NCBI RefSeq assembly: GCF_030605225.1
Contig: NZ_JAUWAV010000001.1
Coordinates: forward strand, 1 to 64,000
Direction: 5' to 3'
Source: Geoalkalibacter sp.
GTDB lineage: Bacteria > Desulfobacterota > Desulfuromonadia > Desulfuromonadales > Geoalkalibacteraceae
DNA length: 64,000 bases
How positions within the stretch are numbered: the stretch's first letter is position 1; each line of letters begins with the position of its first letter. The notes beneath the pieces are model-generated. The model ran no database searches. It was not told the DNA's origin and was given only the letters and a program-made list of their open reading frames with translations. Positions 5,655 to 13,934 of the stretch are shown piece after piece. The position numbers were made by a program, and so were the translations under genes.

Positions 5655-6625
5655 GCGTCCCCCTTTTCGATATCGTTGAACCGCTTATCCGGAATCGCCG
5701 TGCGATGTAAGGTCCGTTCGGAAATCGCCACATACCCCATGGTCGTCTTCGGGTCATCGTGCCCCATCAACGCCGCCAGTTCGAGAATCCCGACATAGTT
5801 GATCGTCTGGCTGCACCGCGGGCATTTGTCGTGCCCGCTGTCGTAGAGATCCGTGGCAAATGTCGAGCGCATTTTGTGGCAAAACACTTCGGCGGAAGGG
5901 ATGCCGACAATGCGCGCATATTTTTTCAGGATTTTCTGGATTCCGCCGGCGCTCAACCGCAGGGGTTCTTTCTGCATCCGGATGAACAGCGCATCGGTGG
6001 GTGTCTGGATGCCACGGCGCAGCACCAACCATTCGCGCAGCGTCGCCGAGGGGTTGCGGCGCAAGGTCAGGGTGCGATGCTTGCCGCCCTTGCCGCTGTA
6101 GATTTTCAGTCGGATATACCCGCCGGTGTCGACCAGGTGCGAGAGGTCCAGGGCCACCAGCTCGGAAACCCGCACGCCCGAGGCGTACAAGGTTTTCAGC
6201 AGCGCCAAGTCGCGCAGTCCTGCGGGGGTGGACAGATCCGGAGCCGAGAACAGCAGCCGCAGCTCTTCGGTGCTGAACTTTTGCGGCAGCGACGGCTGAA
6301 TTTTCGGGGAGGGGATGCCGCGCGTCGGATCCGCCGGGCTGATGCCTTCAGCCTTGGCCCACCGGAAGAAAGAGCGCACGGCTGAAAGCTTGCTGGCGCG
6401 GCTTCGGTTTGAGAGATTACCCATCTCGTAATAAAGCGCCTTCATCCAATCCGCCACCGCCGAGCGCTGCACATCGGCGACCTCGATGCCGATTCCCTGG
6501 TCCAGGTACCAGCGCACAAACGAGCGCAAGGACGCCTCATAGCGGGCCACGCCGCGCGGCTGCTGCCCCTTGAGCACCAGGAGGTAGTCTCTCCATTGGT
6601 GGATAGCCGTCTCAAAATCCATCAT
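5651..6625 (-). CDS. Tyrosine recombinase with CxxC insertion (324 aa)
   Basis: An N-terminal SAM-like core-binding domain (residues about 5-95) precedes the catalytic domain. Visible catalytic positions are R in SGVRVSEL, K in GKGGKHR, HKMR, GH in LMGHDD and Y in TTMGYV. Between HxxR and GH there is an extra segment DSGHDKCPRCSQTINYVG with a CxxC, not usual for XerC/D. It lacks the extra helix that marks integron integrases, so it is not a typical IntI. It is coupled to the Mor-like gene. Start is the first of two adjacent ATGs, behind a G-rich GGGGGGA. Confidence 0.85.
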   Translation of the reverse strand: MMDFETAIHQWRDYLLVLKGQQPRGVARYEASLRSFVRWYLDQGIGIEVADVQRSAVADWMKALYYEMGNLSNRSRASKLSAVRSFFRWAKAEGISPADPTRGIPSPKIQPSLPQKFSTEELRLLFSAPDLSTPAGLRDLALLKTLYASGVRVSELVALDLSHLVDTGGYIRLKIYSGKGGKHRTLTLRRNPSATLREWLVLRRGIQTPTDALFIRMQKEPLRLSAGGIQKILKKYARIVGIPSAEVFCHKMRSTFATDLYDSGHDKCPRCSQTINYVGILELAALMGHDDPKTTMGYVAISERTLHRTAIPDKRFNDIEKGDA

Positions 6626-7402
6626 TCCCCCCGCACCCCCCACTTTTGGAAAATCCTTTTAGAAAATCCCCGCGATATGAGCTAGCCATAGGGGGGCACC
6701 CCGAGCCGACCCGCCAAACCTTTTGTAGGGGGGGAGGGGGTAGAAACCGCCCCGTCCAAAAACCTACCGCACTTTTCTTAATGGAAGATTAACTCAACCC
6801 TTTGATTTTCCGTTGCCTGGAATTGCCACAACCGCACTTTTTAACAGTTTGTGCGGTCCCTGATTTCGCTTTTTTTCGGTCGGAAATCTTTACACTTTTG
6901 TTTTTCACGCGACAAGAGCAGCCATAGGGACTAAGCGAAGCTTGATAAACAGTGAGCCCACGCGAAAAACAAGAGAAAAGAAATCGGTGCAGTAAAGTGT
7001 ATTTTTGGACCCTCACCACAAACACCCCCAAGCAAAAACTTAAGATTTTAGCGACCCCCAAGACATATTTCTGACTGCACCACTGCACCACTTGCCTCCC
7101 AACCCAGTATCCATGCGGGTTCGGGGCGTGGTGCAGTCTAAAAAACGCCCCCACAACTGCACCACAACTGCACCACACTGCACCACAACTGCACCACAAC
7201 TGCACCACGATAAAACTTAGAAAAATTAATAACTTAAGTCAAAAGTGGTGCAGTGGTGCAGTTGTTTTGAAAAATGCGCCTCGCGCGCGCAAAACCTTAA
7301 GTAAGAAGCAAAAACGACCAGATTTTGCCATTTTGCTACCCTGTTCTCAGATTGCCCTAGACAACTGCACCACGGTTATTGAGACTGCACCACGCTGCAC
7401 CA
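6626..7402. other. Non-coding replication/control region
   Basis: This 777-bp interval has no convincing gene. The left part holds G-rich runs (about 6727-6744) and two copies of ACCGCACTTTT near 6767 and 6830. The right part holds the iteron field, with an AT-rich stretch at 7209-7244. A 139-codon minus ORF spans it, but its N-terminus is just translated iterons. Confidence 0.6.
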
Positions 7403-7403
7403 C
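7075..7403. repeat. Iteron-like field: 13 copies of CTGCACCAC
   Basis: Exact 9-mers CTGCACCAC lie on the + strand at 7075, 7083, 7157, 7168, 7178, 7189, 7200, 7365, 7385 and 7395, and reverse-complement copies start at 7128, 7245 and 7253. The run at 7157-7208 has 10-11 bp spacing, one helical turn, so bound proteins would sit on one face. An AT-rich segment (7209-7244) lies between forward and reverse groups and could be an unwinding element. Position beside the primase-ATPase suggests a replication origin (inference). Confidence 0.75.
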
Positions 7404-10400
7404 TACCTCACCAGCGTGTAGCGCATCTTCAGGTAGCGCTGGCCGCGGATCACGCGGAAATAGGGTGCCTTGCCTTCGGTCTCGATGATCTCCCAGCCGC
7501 TCTTGGCCAACAGGCCCCGGTCATTCCTCAACCGCGCGATAAACACCGAGGCCGACTCATAGGGATTTCGCTTGCCGGTCGATTTACAATAGCGGTCGAA
7601 AGCATCAACGATGTGGGCACTCGTGGCCACAAACTCGATGGTCGACTTTGAATAAGTCTCCGCTCGGCAGGCACAGGTGCCGCCGAGCTTCCCGCACTCA
7701 GCACAGACCGTCTCAGGCGTCGTCTTGACCATCTTCAGACTGTATTCCGGATGCTCCAGGACCCACACCTCGTCTTCGTAGTCCGGATCCGGCCCTTTGA
7801 CGACATTCTTTTCCTTCATCAACTTCAAGTGCTCGCGCACCAGGCCATCCAGCAGCTGGATGATGCTGTTGCTGCCCTGTTCCGTTTCCTTCGCCGCCGC
7901 GTTCTGTTCCTCGATCCAGGCCTTGTAAATATCGGTTTCACCCGATTCGACCCCGAACATCACATCTTCCGGTCCCCAGTAAGGGATATACTTCAACATC
8001 TTGGAGAGAATCACCATCAGCAGAGCCAAGTAGGCATTCGTTCTATCTTTTGCGTGCCCTTTATACTGGCGGTTCAGAATCGTCATGAACTCCTTGCGCA
8101 TATCCAGGTTCGACATAACATCTTTCTGGATAAAACGCAGAAGAGCCGACATAATCATGTCGCGCTTTTTTTTGATCTGCTCCAACACTTCCGACTCGTA
8201 AAACGAATCAGAACCGTGAATCCGCCGATCAAAAGGGATCTCAAACGTCCTGCTGATCAATTCAGACAGCGTAAACGGCTCAATCGCCGTGATACACACC
8301 AAGGACCGCGGACTCTCGTCAATCGTTTCCCGATCCGTGCCCCCTTTACGCTTTTCCTTCTGGCCCCTGGTGGCCGCCAGCAGCAGAAACTTCTGCATGC
8401 CGCGCGTCAAATCCTTATGCTCCAGGTTGTCAATGACCAGGATCGGGTTCTGCGCCGCCGACGAAAACGCCGCCGCGCCTGAAGGATCGCTCAACTGATC
8501 ATTACCATAAGTCAACGTCGTGATAAATTTCGCCGCCGTCGACTTCCCCGAACTCGCATACCCTGAAAACTTCATCAAAAACTGGTACGGTGCAAACTCA
8601 GGGCACAACCCCGAAATCAACCACGACAGGATCAAATATTTCTGCTTGCGCTCCACCGCCAGGTTGTCAAAAATCAATTCCTTCAGGGCCGTCATGCCCT
8701 CCTGGATGTCCGTGTCCGGCAAGAAATTCATCGGCATGATCTTCGACGATGACGACAGCAGCACATGGTCATCATTCATGCCGTTCTGGATTTCCTCGAT
8801 CCGATCCCGCGACACCTTCAAAATCGTATTGTTCGGGCCGTTGAGGTTCAGGAATATCGTGTCTCTGACCACATCCGTGTGAATCCACTGGCACCGATCT
8901 ATCCGCCGGCCGCCCAGGTACGCCGTGTGCTTCAACGCGCTCCACATCTGCGCCCCTGGCGCCTTCTCCGGGATCATCCGCGTCAATTTCAGCATCAGCG
9001 CGTTGAACGCCGTCCCGTTCGACACCTCATAGGTCCGATTTTGATAGATCAACCAGACCCGATCCTCCGAATCAAAATAAAAGCGCCCGTGGTGCGCAAA
9101 AAACTTGAAGCAAATCTCTCCCAACACAATTGGATCAGCATCTTTCGGATTCTCAAACCCAACCATGTATTCATGGATCTGATTCATCAGATCCTGGCTG
9201 AAATCAAGCTGCTGCTCGACCGCCTTTGGAGAAAATCCAAGATGCGAAAGCTTTTCCTTGAAAACATCCTGTTGAATTGCCGGCTGACTGCCGATCGCCC
9301 GAAAAACCTTATGGTCCTTCAGATGTTTCAGTTTTTCCTCAAGCGACGGCAGCACCGCCGCGCGCAGAATTTCCCAAGAAACATAGTCCAGAGCTTCCAA
9401 TTGAAGCCTGCGGATTTCCTGCTTGCGATTCCCTTCAAATCTCTTCAGATAAGAGTCAGGGTCATCACCCGGCTTGCCGTAGGCAATAATGCGCACGCTG
9501 ATGTCAGACCCAAGGGCCGCACAGATCTTTCGCACATATTGGTCACCAGCCGCATCGTTATCCACCCACAGATACAAATGCTTTCCGCGACATTTCTTCG
9601 AAAGAGCCTTAATCTGCGCGTCAGAAATCTGCCCGATCATCGCCATGACATAAGAAATTCCGGCATTCAGCACCTGAAGCCGATCATTCTCGCCTTCCAC
9701 GACAATGATTTCGTTGTGCCGATCCAGAACATCCTGGCCGTAAAACACCCAGCGGGTATCGCGGAAATCATTCGGCAACTGATATTTCAGTTTTTCAGCC
9801 GCAGGAATGTCGCGCGGATCCTTCATCGTGAAGTGCAGAACCCGCCCACCGCCGTAATGCGGAAAGATCGCCAATCCCTTGGCGAAAAAATCCAGCAAAC
9901 GCTTCGCCCCCTCGATCTCCTTTTCTTTCACCAGGCCGGATTCAAGAATCTCGCGTTCACCAAACCCCTGTTCGCGCAGATGATCCAACAAACGGCCATC
10001 CGACCAGCCCACCTTTTCGCGCAGCAAGGTCTGTTCTTCATGCCCGCGCCGGTCGACGAAATACTCACGCCCGCCGTTCTGCAGCATGTGGCTGTGGTAG
10101 TAATCCGCCGCCGCCAGGCGGATCTTATCCACCTGGCTCAACCTGGGGGCGCTTTTCGGCTTCTTCTGCTCCAGCTCGATCCCCGCCAACTCGGCGGCCT
10201 TCTTCAAGGCCCCCTCGCGATCCAACTGGAGATATTTTTCAAGGAAAATAAAAACATCCCCTTTTTCCGGGCACTGAAAACACTTGAACGTCCCCTCGTA
10301 ATTCCCTGTCTTCGGAATGGAAAAACAATCCTTCCCATGACAGAAAGGGCACTCTTGCAGATGCCCGGAGCTGCCGATCGTCAGCCCCGTTTGAGCTGTG

Positions 10401-10453
10401 ATCACGTCCCGGATGGAGAGGGCGGATTTGATGCGCTGGAAGTCGTCGTGCAT
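7403..10453 (-). CDS. DNA primase fused to P-loop ATPase/helicase (1016 aa)
   Basis: The N-terminus has a CHC2-type zinc-binding domain (CPFCHGKDCFSI ... FKCFQC, about residues 30-65) as in DnaG. A TOPRIM domain follows, with IIVVEGEND and the acidic WVDNDAAGDQ. The C-terminal half has a Walker A in GYASSGKST and a Walker B-like ILVIDN, fitting a ring or AAA-type ATPase. It probably primes and unwinds element DNA at the adjacent iteron field. ATG 10453 shares one base with the stop of the upstream gene (TAATG); longer in-frame extension is ignored. The stop abuts the last iteron. Confidence 0.88.
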   Translation of the reverse strand: MHDDFQRIKSALSIRDVITAQTGLTIGSSGHLQECPFCHGKDCFSIPKTGNYEGTFKCFQCPEKGDVFIFLEKYLQLDREGALKKAAELAGIELEQKKPKSAPRLSQVDKIRLAAADYYHSHMLQNGGREYFVDRRGHEEQTLLREKVGWSDGRLLDHLREQGFGEREILESGLVKEKEIEGAKRLLDFFAKGLAIFPHYGGGRVLHFTMKDPRDIPAAEKLKYQLPNDFRDTRWVFYGQDVLDRHNEIIVVEGENDRLQVLNAGISYVMAMIGQISDAQIKALSKKCRGKHLYLWVDNDAAGDQYVRKICAALGSDISVRIIAYGKPGDDPDSYLKRFEGNRKQEIRRLQLEALDYVSWEILRAAVLPSLEEKLKHLKDHKVFRAIGSQPAIQQDVFKEKLSHLGFSPKAVEQQLDFSQDLMNQIHEYMVGFENPKDADPIVLGEICFKFFAHHGRFYFDSEDRVWLIYQNRTYEVSNGTAFNALMLKLTRMIPEKAPGAQMWSALKHTAYLGGRRIDRCQWIHTDVVRDTIFLNLNGPNNTILKVSRDRIEEIQNGMNDDHVLLSSSSKIMPMNFLPDTDIQEGMTALKELIFDNLAVERKQKYLILSWLISGLCPEFAPYQFLMKFSGYASSGKSTAAKFITTLTYGNDQLSDPSGAAAFSSAAQNPILVIDNLEHKDLTRGMQKFLLLAATRGQKEKRKGGTDRETIDESPRSLVCITAIEPFTLSELISRTFEIPFDRRIHGSDSFYESEVLEQIKKKRDMIMSALLRFIQKDVMSNLDMRKEFMTILNRQYKGHAKDRTNAYLALLMVILSKMLKYIPYWGPEDVMFGVESGETDIYKAWIEEQNAAAKETEQGSNSIIQLLDGLVREHLKLMKEKNVVKGPDPDYEDEVWVLEHPEYSLKMVKTTPETVCAECGKLGGTCACRAETYSKSTIEFVATSAHIVDAFDRYCKSTGKRNPYESASVFIARLRNDRGLLAKSGWEIIETEGKAPYFRVIRGQRYLKMRYTLVR

Positions 10454-10749
10454 TACAGATTCGCCTTTTCGTTTGCCGCCACATATCTCCGAAAAACTTC
10501 CAGCAAGGCCCTGAAATACTCCAGCACCTGCCGTTTGAATTCCTCGTCGAACACGCCGTTGGCCCACAATTCGTTGACCTGCTCGCCGCTCGCTCGGTAC
10601 TTCCGATACAGTTCGTCGTCCTGCCGCGCCGCCCACTCCAGGGCGGAACCATCCACCCTTCGCAGAGCCGGCGCAAAGCGCTCGGCAAAAACCGCCTGCG
10701 CCTGATCCCCCTTGGCTTTAAAAAACGCCGCGCAGGCCTCGATGCTCAT
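10453..10749 (-). CDS. Hypothetical early phage protein (98 aa)
   Basis: A mostly helical, charged protein (MSIEACAAFFKAKGDQ ... VFRRYVAANEKANL) with no recognised domain. It sits exactly between the SSB-like gene (ATGA overlap) and the primase gene (TAATG overlap), so it is translated as part of the replication operon. A loader or primase accessory is possible from position only. An upstream TTG at 10755 is an alternative start; ATG 10749 is preferred for the overlap. Confidence 0.65.
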   Translation of the reverse strand: MSIEACAAFFKAKGDQAQAVFAERFAPALRRVDGSALEWAARQDDELYRKYRASGEQVNELWANGVFDEEFKRQVLEYFRALLEVFRRYVAANEKANL

Positions 10750-11327
10750 GCGCAAACCCGCAGCTGATCGACATAAGCGCGCACCGGCCCGCCGCTTCCG
10801 CCGTAGTCATCCTCCGGCGTCTCCTGGCGCACGTACCCCTTCACCTCGATCAATTCGCCCGCCCGCGCCTCATCCAGCAACCGCTCCGCAGGGCACCAGA
10901 GCTCGAAGGTTTCCGCCTTAGGCGCCCCGTCGCGAGCCACGGTCAGCAAAAGCCGCTGCCCCAGGCGAACCTTCTGCGCCTGGTCCACCACACCCTTCAA
11001 AATAAACGCCGCGCGCGGCTCGCTGTCGCGCTCCGACCACTCAAACATGGTGAAATTGCTCATTACCTCGTTCTTGTCGTTCCAATACTGGCCAAAATAC
11101 CCGCGCAGCCAAACCTTCATTCCCGGGTTGCCGGACAAGGCATCAAGAAACGGCTCGAACCGTTCCGCATCCCACATGCGACAGTAGGCCTTCACGCCCC
11201 CGCACTTGCGTCCCGCCACCGACACGGCGAACGAAATAAATTCCTTGCCGCCCTGCGATGTCTTTCGTTCGATCTCGTCCACCACTCGGCCAAACACGTT
11301 GCCCGCGTTGAAATGCTTCTCGCTCAT
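10746..11327 (-). CDS. SSB-like OB-fold protein (193 aa)
   Basis: It begins MSEKHFNAGNVFGRVVDEIE, and the sequence reads like two OB-fold modules: residues about 1-105 with KEFISFAVSVAGRK and VWLRGYFGQYWNDKNEVMS, and about 106-193 with RAAFILKGVVDQ and GELIEVKGYVRQE. This resembles phage single-strand DNA-binding proteins, though without the acidic tail of bacterial SSB. Gene order (DUF551, this, small ORF, primase) supports a replication role. Start chosen by GGAGGCGAT before ATG and a 4-bp overlap upstream. Confidence 0.7.
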   Translation of the reverse strand: MSEKHFNAGNVFGRVVDEIERKTSQGGKEFISFAVSVAGRKCGGVKAYCRMWDAERFEPFLDALSGNPGMKVWLRGYFGQYWNDKNEVMSNFTMFEWSERDSEPRAAFILKGVVDQAQKVRLGQRLLLTVARDGAPKAETFELWCPAERLLDEARAGELIEVKGYVRQETPEDDYGGSGGPVRAYVDQLRVCA

Positions 11328-11536
11328 ATCGCCTCCACATAAGCCGCCGGCGGCTCCGGAAGCGGCTGCCAACACACCACGCGATGCTTCAATGGGGCAC
11401 CACAGACGCCCATCCAGCATTCGCCGTCCCAATACGCCGGCCACACCGGCTCATCATCGCCCGGAGAAAACGCCATCACCGTTTCATCCGCGTCCGGCAT
11501 CTCCATGCACACCGGGATCCAACCCCGCGCACCCAT
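11324..11536 (-). CDS. DUF551 family protein (70 aa)
   Basis: The pattern GWIPVCMEMPDADETVMAF, then a WDGECWMG turn, and C-terminal VVCWQPLPEPP matches DUF551, a small phage protein of unknown function with conserved W-I-P-V and P-x-P-P blocks. The ATG shares a base with the stop of the preceding small ORF (TGATG) and has GGGGGTG upstream. Its stop overlaps the SSB-like start. Confidence 0.75.
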   Translation of the reverse strand: MGARGWIPVCMEMPDADETVMAFSPGDDEPVWPAYWDGECWMGVCGAPLKHRVVCWQPLPEPPAAYVEAI

Positions 11537-11700
11537 CAATTCACCCCCTCTGCCGAACACCCATCCACATGCCCCTCGTCGCGCCACTTACCGCAACACC
11601 GGCACACCTGGACAAAATTCACACCGCCAAAGCCGACATCCACCCACACCAGTCGCGACACCAAAGCCCGCAGCGCCTCTGCATCCGCAACGTTCGACAT
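11536..11700 (-). CDS. Small cysteine-containing protein (54 aa)
   Basis: An ORF starting MSNVADAEALRALV with a C-terminal CRCCGKWRDEGHVDGC cluster that could form a small zinc site (C, CC, H, C). It ends in a TGATG overlap with the DUF551 start. The RBS is modest (GAGGCCGGG). No family recognised; support is coupling and the cysteine pattern. Confidence 0.5.
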   Translation of the reverse strand: MSNVADAEALRALVSRLVWVDVGFGGVNFVQVCRCCGKWRDEGHVDGCSAEGVN

Positions 11701-11735
11701 CCCGGCCTCGACCCGACCGCAAATCTATTCAAAGC

Positions 11736-12347
11736 TCATATCGCCCCCACTTTCTCCATGTGCTCCCTGGTCGGAGCGGTATAGATCAACGTCGAATTCA
11801 TGCTCTTATGCCGCAACTGCCGATTGACAAACTGCAACGCCCGCATCCGCTCATCCTCCGACAAATGCCGCGTGTCATGCATGATGCGCTGCGCCTTGGT
11901 GTGCCTCAGCCCATGCGGGGTGATGCGCGACACCCCAGCCTGCGCACACCATTTGTCCACCAAGTCGTTGAAGCTGCGCAGACTCAAGCGCGTTCCCCGA
12001 CGCGAAACAAACAGCGGCGCATCCTCGCCCAGGTCCTCCTTCCACTGCCTCTTGAGGCGCAGAAACCCGCGCAGCAACTCCTGGAGTTCCTGCGCGATGT
12101 GAACCTCGCCCGTCGCGCCCTTCGCCGCGATCCGCTCATCCACCACGATCTTCTCGCGCCCCGCGACATCCCCGACATTCAGCCGCAACGCCTCGACGCG
12201 CCGCAGCCCCGTCAAGCGGCAGAGCTTCAGCAACACGAAATCACGCTCCGCCTGCCGATCCTTCAGCCGCCGGAGAAAAGCCCAAAGCCTTTTCTCCTCG
12301 TCCGCCGTCCAATAATTCGTGCCTGCCTTGGTTTCGATCGACTGCAT
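11736..12347 (-). CDS. Small tyrosine recombinase (203 aa)
   Basis: Catalytic residues are visible as R in LTGLRRVEAL, K (IAAKGAT), HGLRH, H in QLRHKS and Y in TLIYTAPT. The N-terminal core-binding domain is very short, so most of the protein is the catalytic domain. It begins MQSIETKAGTNYWTADEE behind GAAGGAGGCGACC. It lies mid-operon, not at an att site, and differs from the integrase at 15,782. Possible roles are dimer resolution or inversion (inference). Confidence 0.85.
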   Translation of the reverse strand: MQSIETKAGTNYWTADEEKRLWAFLRRLKDRQAERDFVLLKLCRLTGLRRVEALRLNVGDVAGREKIVVDERIAAKGATGEVHIAQELQELLRGFLRLKRQWKEDLGEDAPLFVSRRGTRLSLRSFNDLVDKWCAQAGVSRITPHGLRHTKAQRIMHDTRHLSEDERMRALQFVNRQLRHKSMNSTLIYTAPTREHMEKVGAI

Positions 12348-12441
12348 GGTCGCCTCCTTCCATGAAATCGCCTCTGAAGAGAGCCGGGCAGGCGGCGAGG
12401 CGTCACCGCTCTTCAGGAGCGACCCTAGCCCGGCAAGTCGA

Positions 12442-12636
12442 TTACCTTGAACTTTCTTGAGGGTCAAAAACCCCATCAACTCCACGCCATGTCCTAGGCG
12501 AAAAAAAAGAGCAGTCCGGCAAACCCTCCCCCTTCGCCCACGCCATGACCGTCAACCGATGGTGGAGCGCCGCGTCCGCGCATCGCCGCACGCGGCACAG
12601 CGTGCACAAAACGACGAACTCCGCCGCGGCCAACAT
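12442..12636 (-). CDS. Small hypothetical protein (64 aa)
   Basis: Begins MLAAAEFVVLCTLCRVRRC. The ATG overlaps the stop of the MazG-like gene (TGATG), which is the main support. It has one CTLC pair and a basic stretch. No family recognised and no separate Shine-Dalgarno is obvious, consistent with coupled re-initiation. Confidence 0.45.
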   Translation of the reverse strand: MLAAAEFVVLCTLCRVRRCADAALHHRLTVMAWAKGEGLPDCSFFSPRTWRGVDGVFDPQESSR

Positions 12637-13034
12637 CAGAAGCCCTTACCATGCCGCCAGGGCCGGTGATGATTCATCCGCATCTTCCCCAGCAGCATGC
12701 CCAAAAACTCGTCCGTCCGATCGTTGCCGCCCACGTAGCTGAACACCCGGATACACACATCCGCCAACTCCTCCATGAGTTTCAGGCGATCCGTGACCAG
12801 AGACAAATCCTGATAATTCTCAGCCGATTGACGAAACACCTCAAACTCCCGGCACGCCCGGCGCAACTCCTGCACAAAAATCCGCGTTTCCAGCGGAGCG
12901 TCCAGCAACACATGGTCCAGCGCCTCAGCAACCTCCGTAGCCACCAGCGCCACCTGTGTCGCGGTCTGGCTCAGGTCGAATCCTCTCCCGACCGCTACCA
13001 CTCCGCACTCATCGATCACATCGCGCAAATTCAC
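12636..13034 (-). CDS. MazG-like phage protein (132 aa)
   Basis: An all-helical pattern with LVATEVAEALDHVL near the N-terminus and LMEELADVCIRVFSYVGG later, the two acidic helices (ExxEA and EELADxxI) of the MazG-like NTP pyrophosphohydrolase superfamily. Phage members may adjust nucleotide or alarmone pools. The GTG at 13034 is chosen because it overlaps the stop of the 45-residue ORF (GTGA) with GGAGG upstream; GTG 13037 is an alternative. Distinct from the chromosomal mazG at 51,142. Confidence 0.72.
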   Translation of the reverse strand: MNLRDVIDECGVVAVGRGFDLSQTATQVALVATEVAEALDHVLLDAPLETRIFVQELRRACREFEVFRQSAENYQDLSLVTDRLKLMEELADVCIRVFSYVGGNDRTDEFLGMLLGKMRMNHHRPWRHGKGF

Positions 13035-13168
13035 CACCGGGAAACCTCCGCCACCACAGGGGATTGCCGCATCCGCTCCAGGTCGCGCAACTCCATCTCC
13101 CCGACGATGCCATGCACCAGCAAAAACGCAGCGAAAACCAACCATGCCTTCCAGGCCCCATTTTTCAT
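13031..13168 (-). CDS. Small membrane protein (45 aa)
   Basis: One hydrophobic segment (WKAWLVFAAFLLVHGIVG, residues about 6-23) after a short basic N-terminus, then a charged tail. A strong GGAGGGCGGC precedes ATG, and both ends overlap neighbours by four bases. No family recognised; a small inner-membrane phage protein is likely. Confidence 0.5.
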   Translation of the reverse strand: MKNGAWKAWLVFAAFLLVHGIVGEMELRDLERMRQSPVVAEVSRW

Positions 13169-13347
13169 GCCGCCCTCCGTTGCGCCGCGCCCCGGCGCCA
13201 GTGAATTCCCGCGAAAGATGACGTAGGGTAGGGGCATTCCATCCCCAGCGCCTCAAGCCCCTCCCGAAAATACCGATCCTTCCACCCCTCCACCTGGTAA
13301 CGCACCCGCGTCATTTCCGCTTCCCATAGCCAATCAATCTTCGCCAT
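13165..13347 (-). CDS. Hypothetical phage protein (60 aa)
   Basis: Starts MAKIDWLWEAEMTRVRYQVE and ends with a basic RRGAAQRRAA tail. The stop overlaps the next start (ATGA). The start follows the terminator-like hairpin at 13,359-13,400 within about 12 bases, leaving room only for a weak GGGTGA ribosome site. Function unknown. Confidence 0.45.
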   Translation of the reverse strand: MAKIDWLWEAEMTRVRYQVEGWKDRYFREGLEALGMECPYPTSSFAGIHWRRGAAQRRAA

Positions 13348-13358
13348 CGCGTCACCCG

Positions 13359-13400
13359 AAAAAAAACGCCCCGGGGCCAGGAGGGAAGGAACCCCGGGGC
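13359..13400 (-). terminator. Intrinsic terminator inside the early operon
   Basis: Read leftward, the arms GCCCCGGGG and CCCCGGGGC form a nine-pair GC stem (13,400-13,392 with 13,376-13,368) around a 15-base loop, followed by G and eight T residues (13,366-13,359). This is a textbook rho-independent terminator. It sits between co-directional early genes, so downstream expression would need read-through or antitermination. Confidence 0.75.
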
Positions 13401-13411
13401 AACAACAACCC

Positions 13412-13495
13412 CTAATCCGGAGGATTGATCGAAAAAACGACCAGATACCCAGAGAAAACCAAAGCCCAGAGGAAAGCGACCGCAAGCCACAACAT
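13412..13495 (-). CDS. Possible 27-residue membrane peptide
   Basis: The ORF MLWLAVAFLWALVFSGYLVV followed by FSINPPD is almost all one transmembrane helix. It starts two bases after the stop of the 80-residue gene and ends just before the terminator hairpin. No clear Shine-Dalgarno. It could be a real small membrane peptide or chance. Confidence 0.3.
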   Translation of the reverse strand: MLWLAVAFLWALVFSGYLVVFSINPPD

Positions 13496-13497
13496 GT

Positions 13498-13740
13498 CTA
13501 AAACCCGGCAAACGGGCCGCCGCGCATTTTCGCGCGATCCGCCGCCCAATTCACTTCGCCCGCGAACATCTCCACGGCATGGCGAAAAGTCAGACCTCGC
13601 CCTTTGGCGTCCTCTTCCAGCGCGGTCGCGATTCCCTGCCAGAAAGCCTTCCTGACGACAATCTGGAGATCTCCCTCGATGGCGGCGAACTCCGCCTCCA
13701 TCATGTTTTGCCACTGAGAAATTTTCGCGAGGTCAATCAT
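13498..13740 (-). CDS. Hypothetical phage protein (80 aa)
   Basis: A helical protein (MIDLAKISQWQNMMEAEFAA) with ALEEDAKGRGLTFRHAVEMF in the centre. A strong AGGAGGCGGAA precedes ATG, and the start overlaps the previous stop. No family recognised. Confidence 0.55.
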   Translation of the reverse strand: MIDLAKISQWQNMMEAEFAAIEGDLQIVVRKAFWQGIATALEEDAKGRGLTFRHAVEMFAGEVNWAADRAKMRGGPFAGF

Positions 13741-13934
13741 TTCCGCCTCCTGCCGTCGTTCAACGACTTCAAAACCGCCAAGCGGCCCTTCTTGTCCGCC
13801 GCCGCCAGAATATCGAGACGAGTCGCCGACCGCTCCAACTCCGTCCTTGCCCCCTGAGGCACCCGCCCAAGCCGGTCCAGGACTTCATCCAGCGTTCGTT
13901 CGATGCGCTCCAGGCGCTTCACGACCTCATCCAT
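13737..13934 (-). CDS. Hypothetical helical protein (65 aa)
   Basis: Starts MDEVVKRLERIERTLDEVLD, a short coiled-coil pattern, with a basic C-terminus (KSLNDGRRRK). It overlaps the CII-like gene by eight bases and has GAGGCGA before ATG. Function unknown. Confidence 0.5.
   Translation of the reverse strand: MDEVVKRLERIERTLDEVLDRLGRVPQGARTELERSATRLDILAAADKKGRLAVLKSLNDGRRRK

Noticed and set aside
5651-6625. Tyrosine recombinase as the integron integrase IntI
   Set aside because: The IntI-specific extra helix between conserved patches is not visible; instead there is a CxxC insertion elsewhere. Kept only as a recombinase.
6789-7208. A 139-codon minus-strand ORF over the iteron field
   Set aside because: Its N-terminus is a direct translation of the CTGCACCAC repeats (MVQLWCSCGAVWCSCGAVV) and the remainder looks like non-coding translation; no ribosome-binding site.
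7075-7403. Iteron repeats as a CRISPR array
   Set aside because: Units are 9 bp, in both orientations, with spacings from 8 to over 100 bp and no uniform spacers; no cas genes.
8765-10705. A 646-codon plus-strand ORF antisense to the primase gene
   Set aside because: Shadow of a conserved primase-ATPase; no family features of its own.
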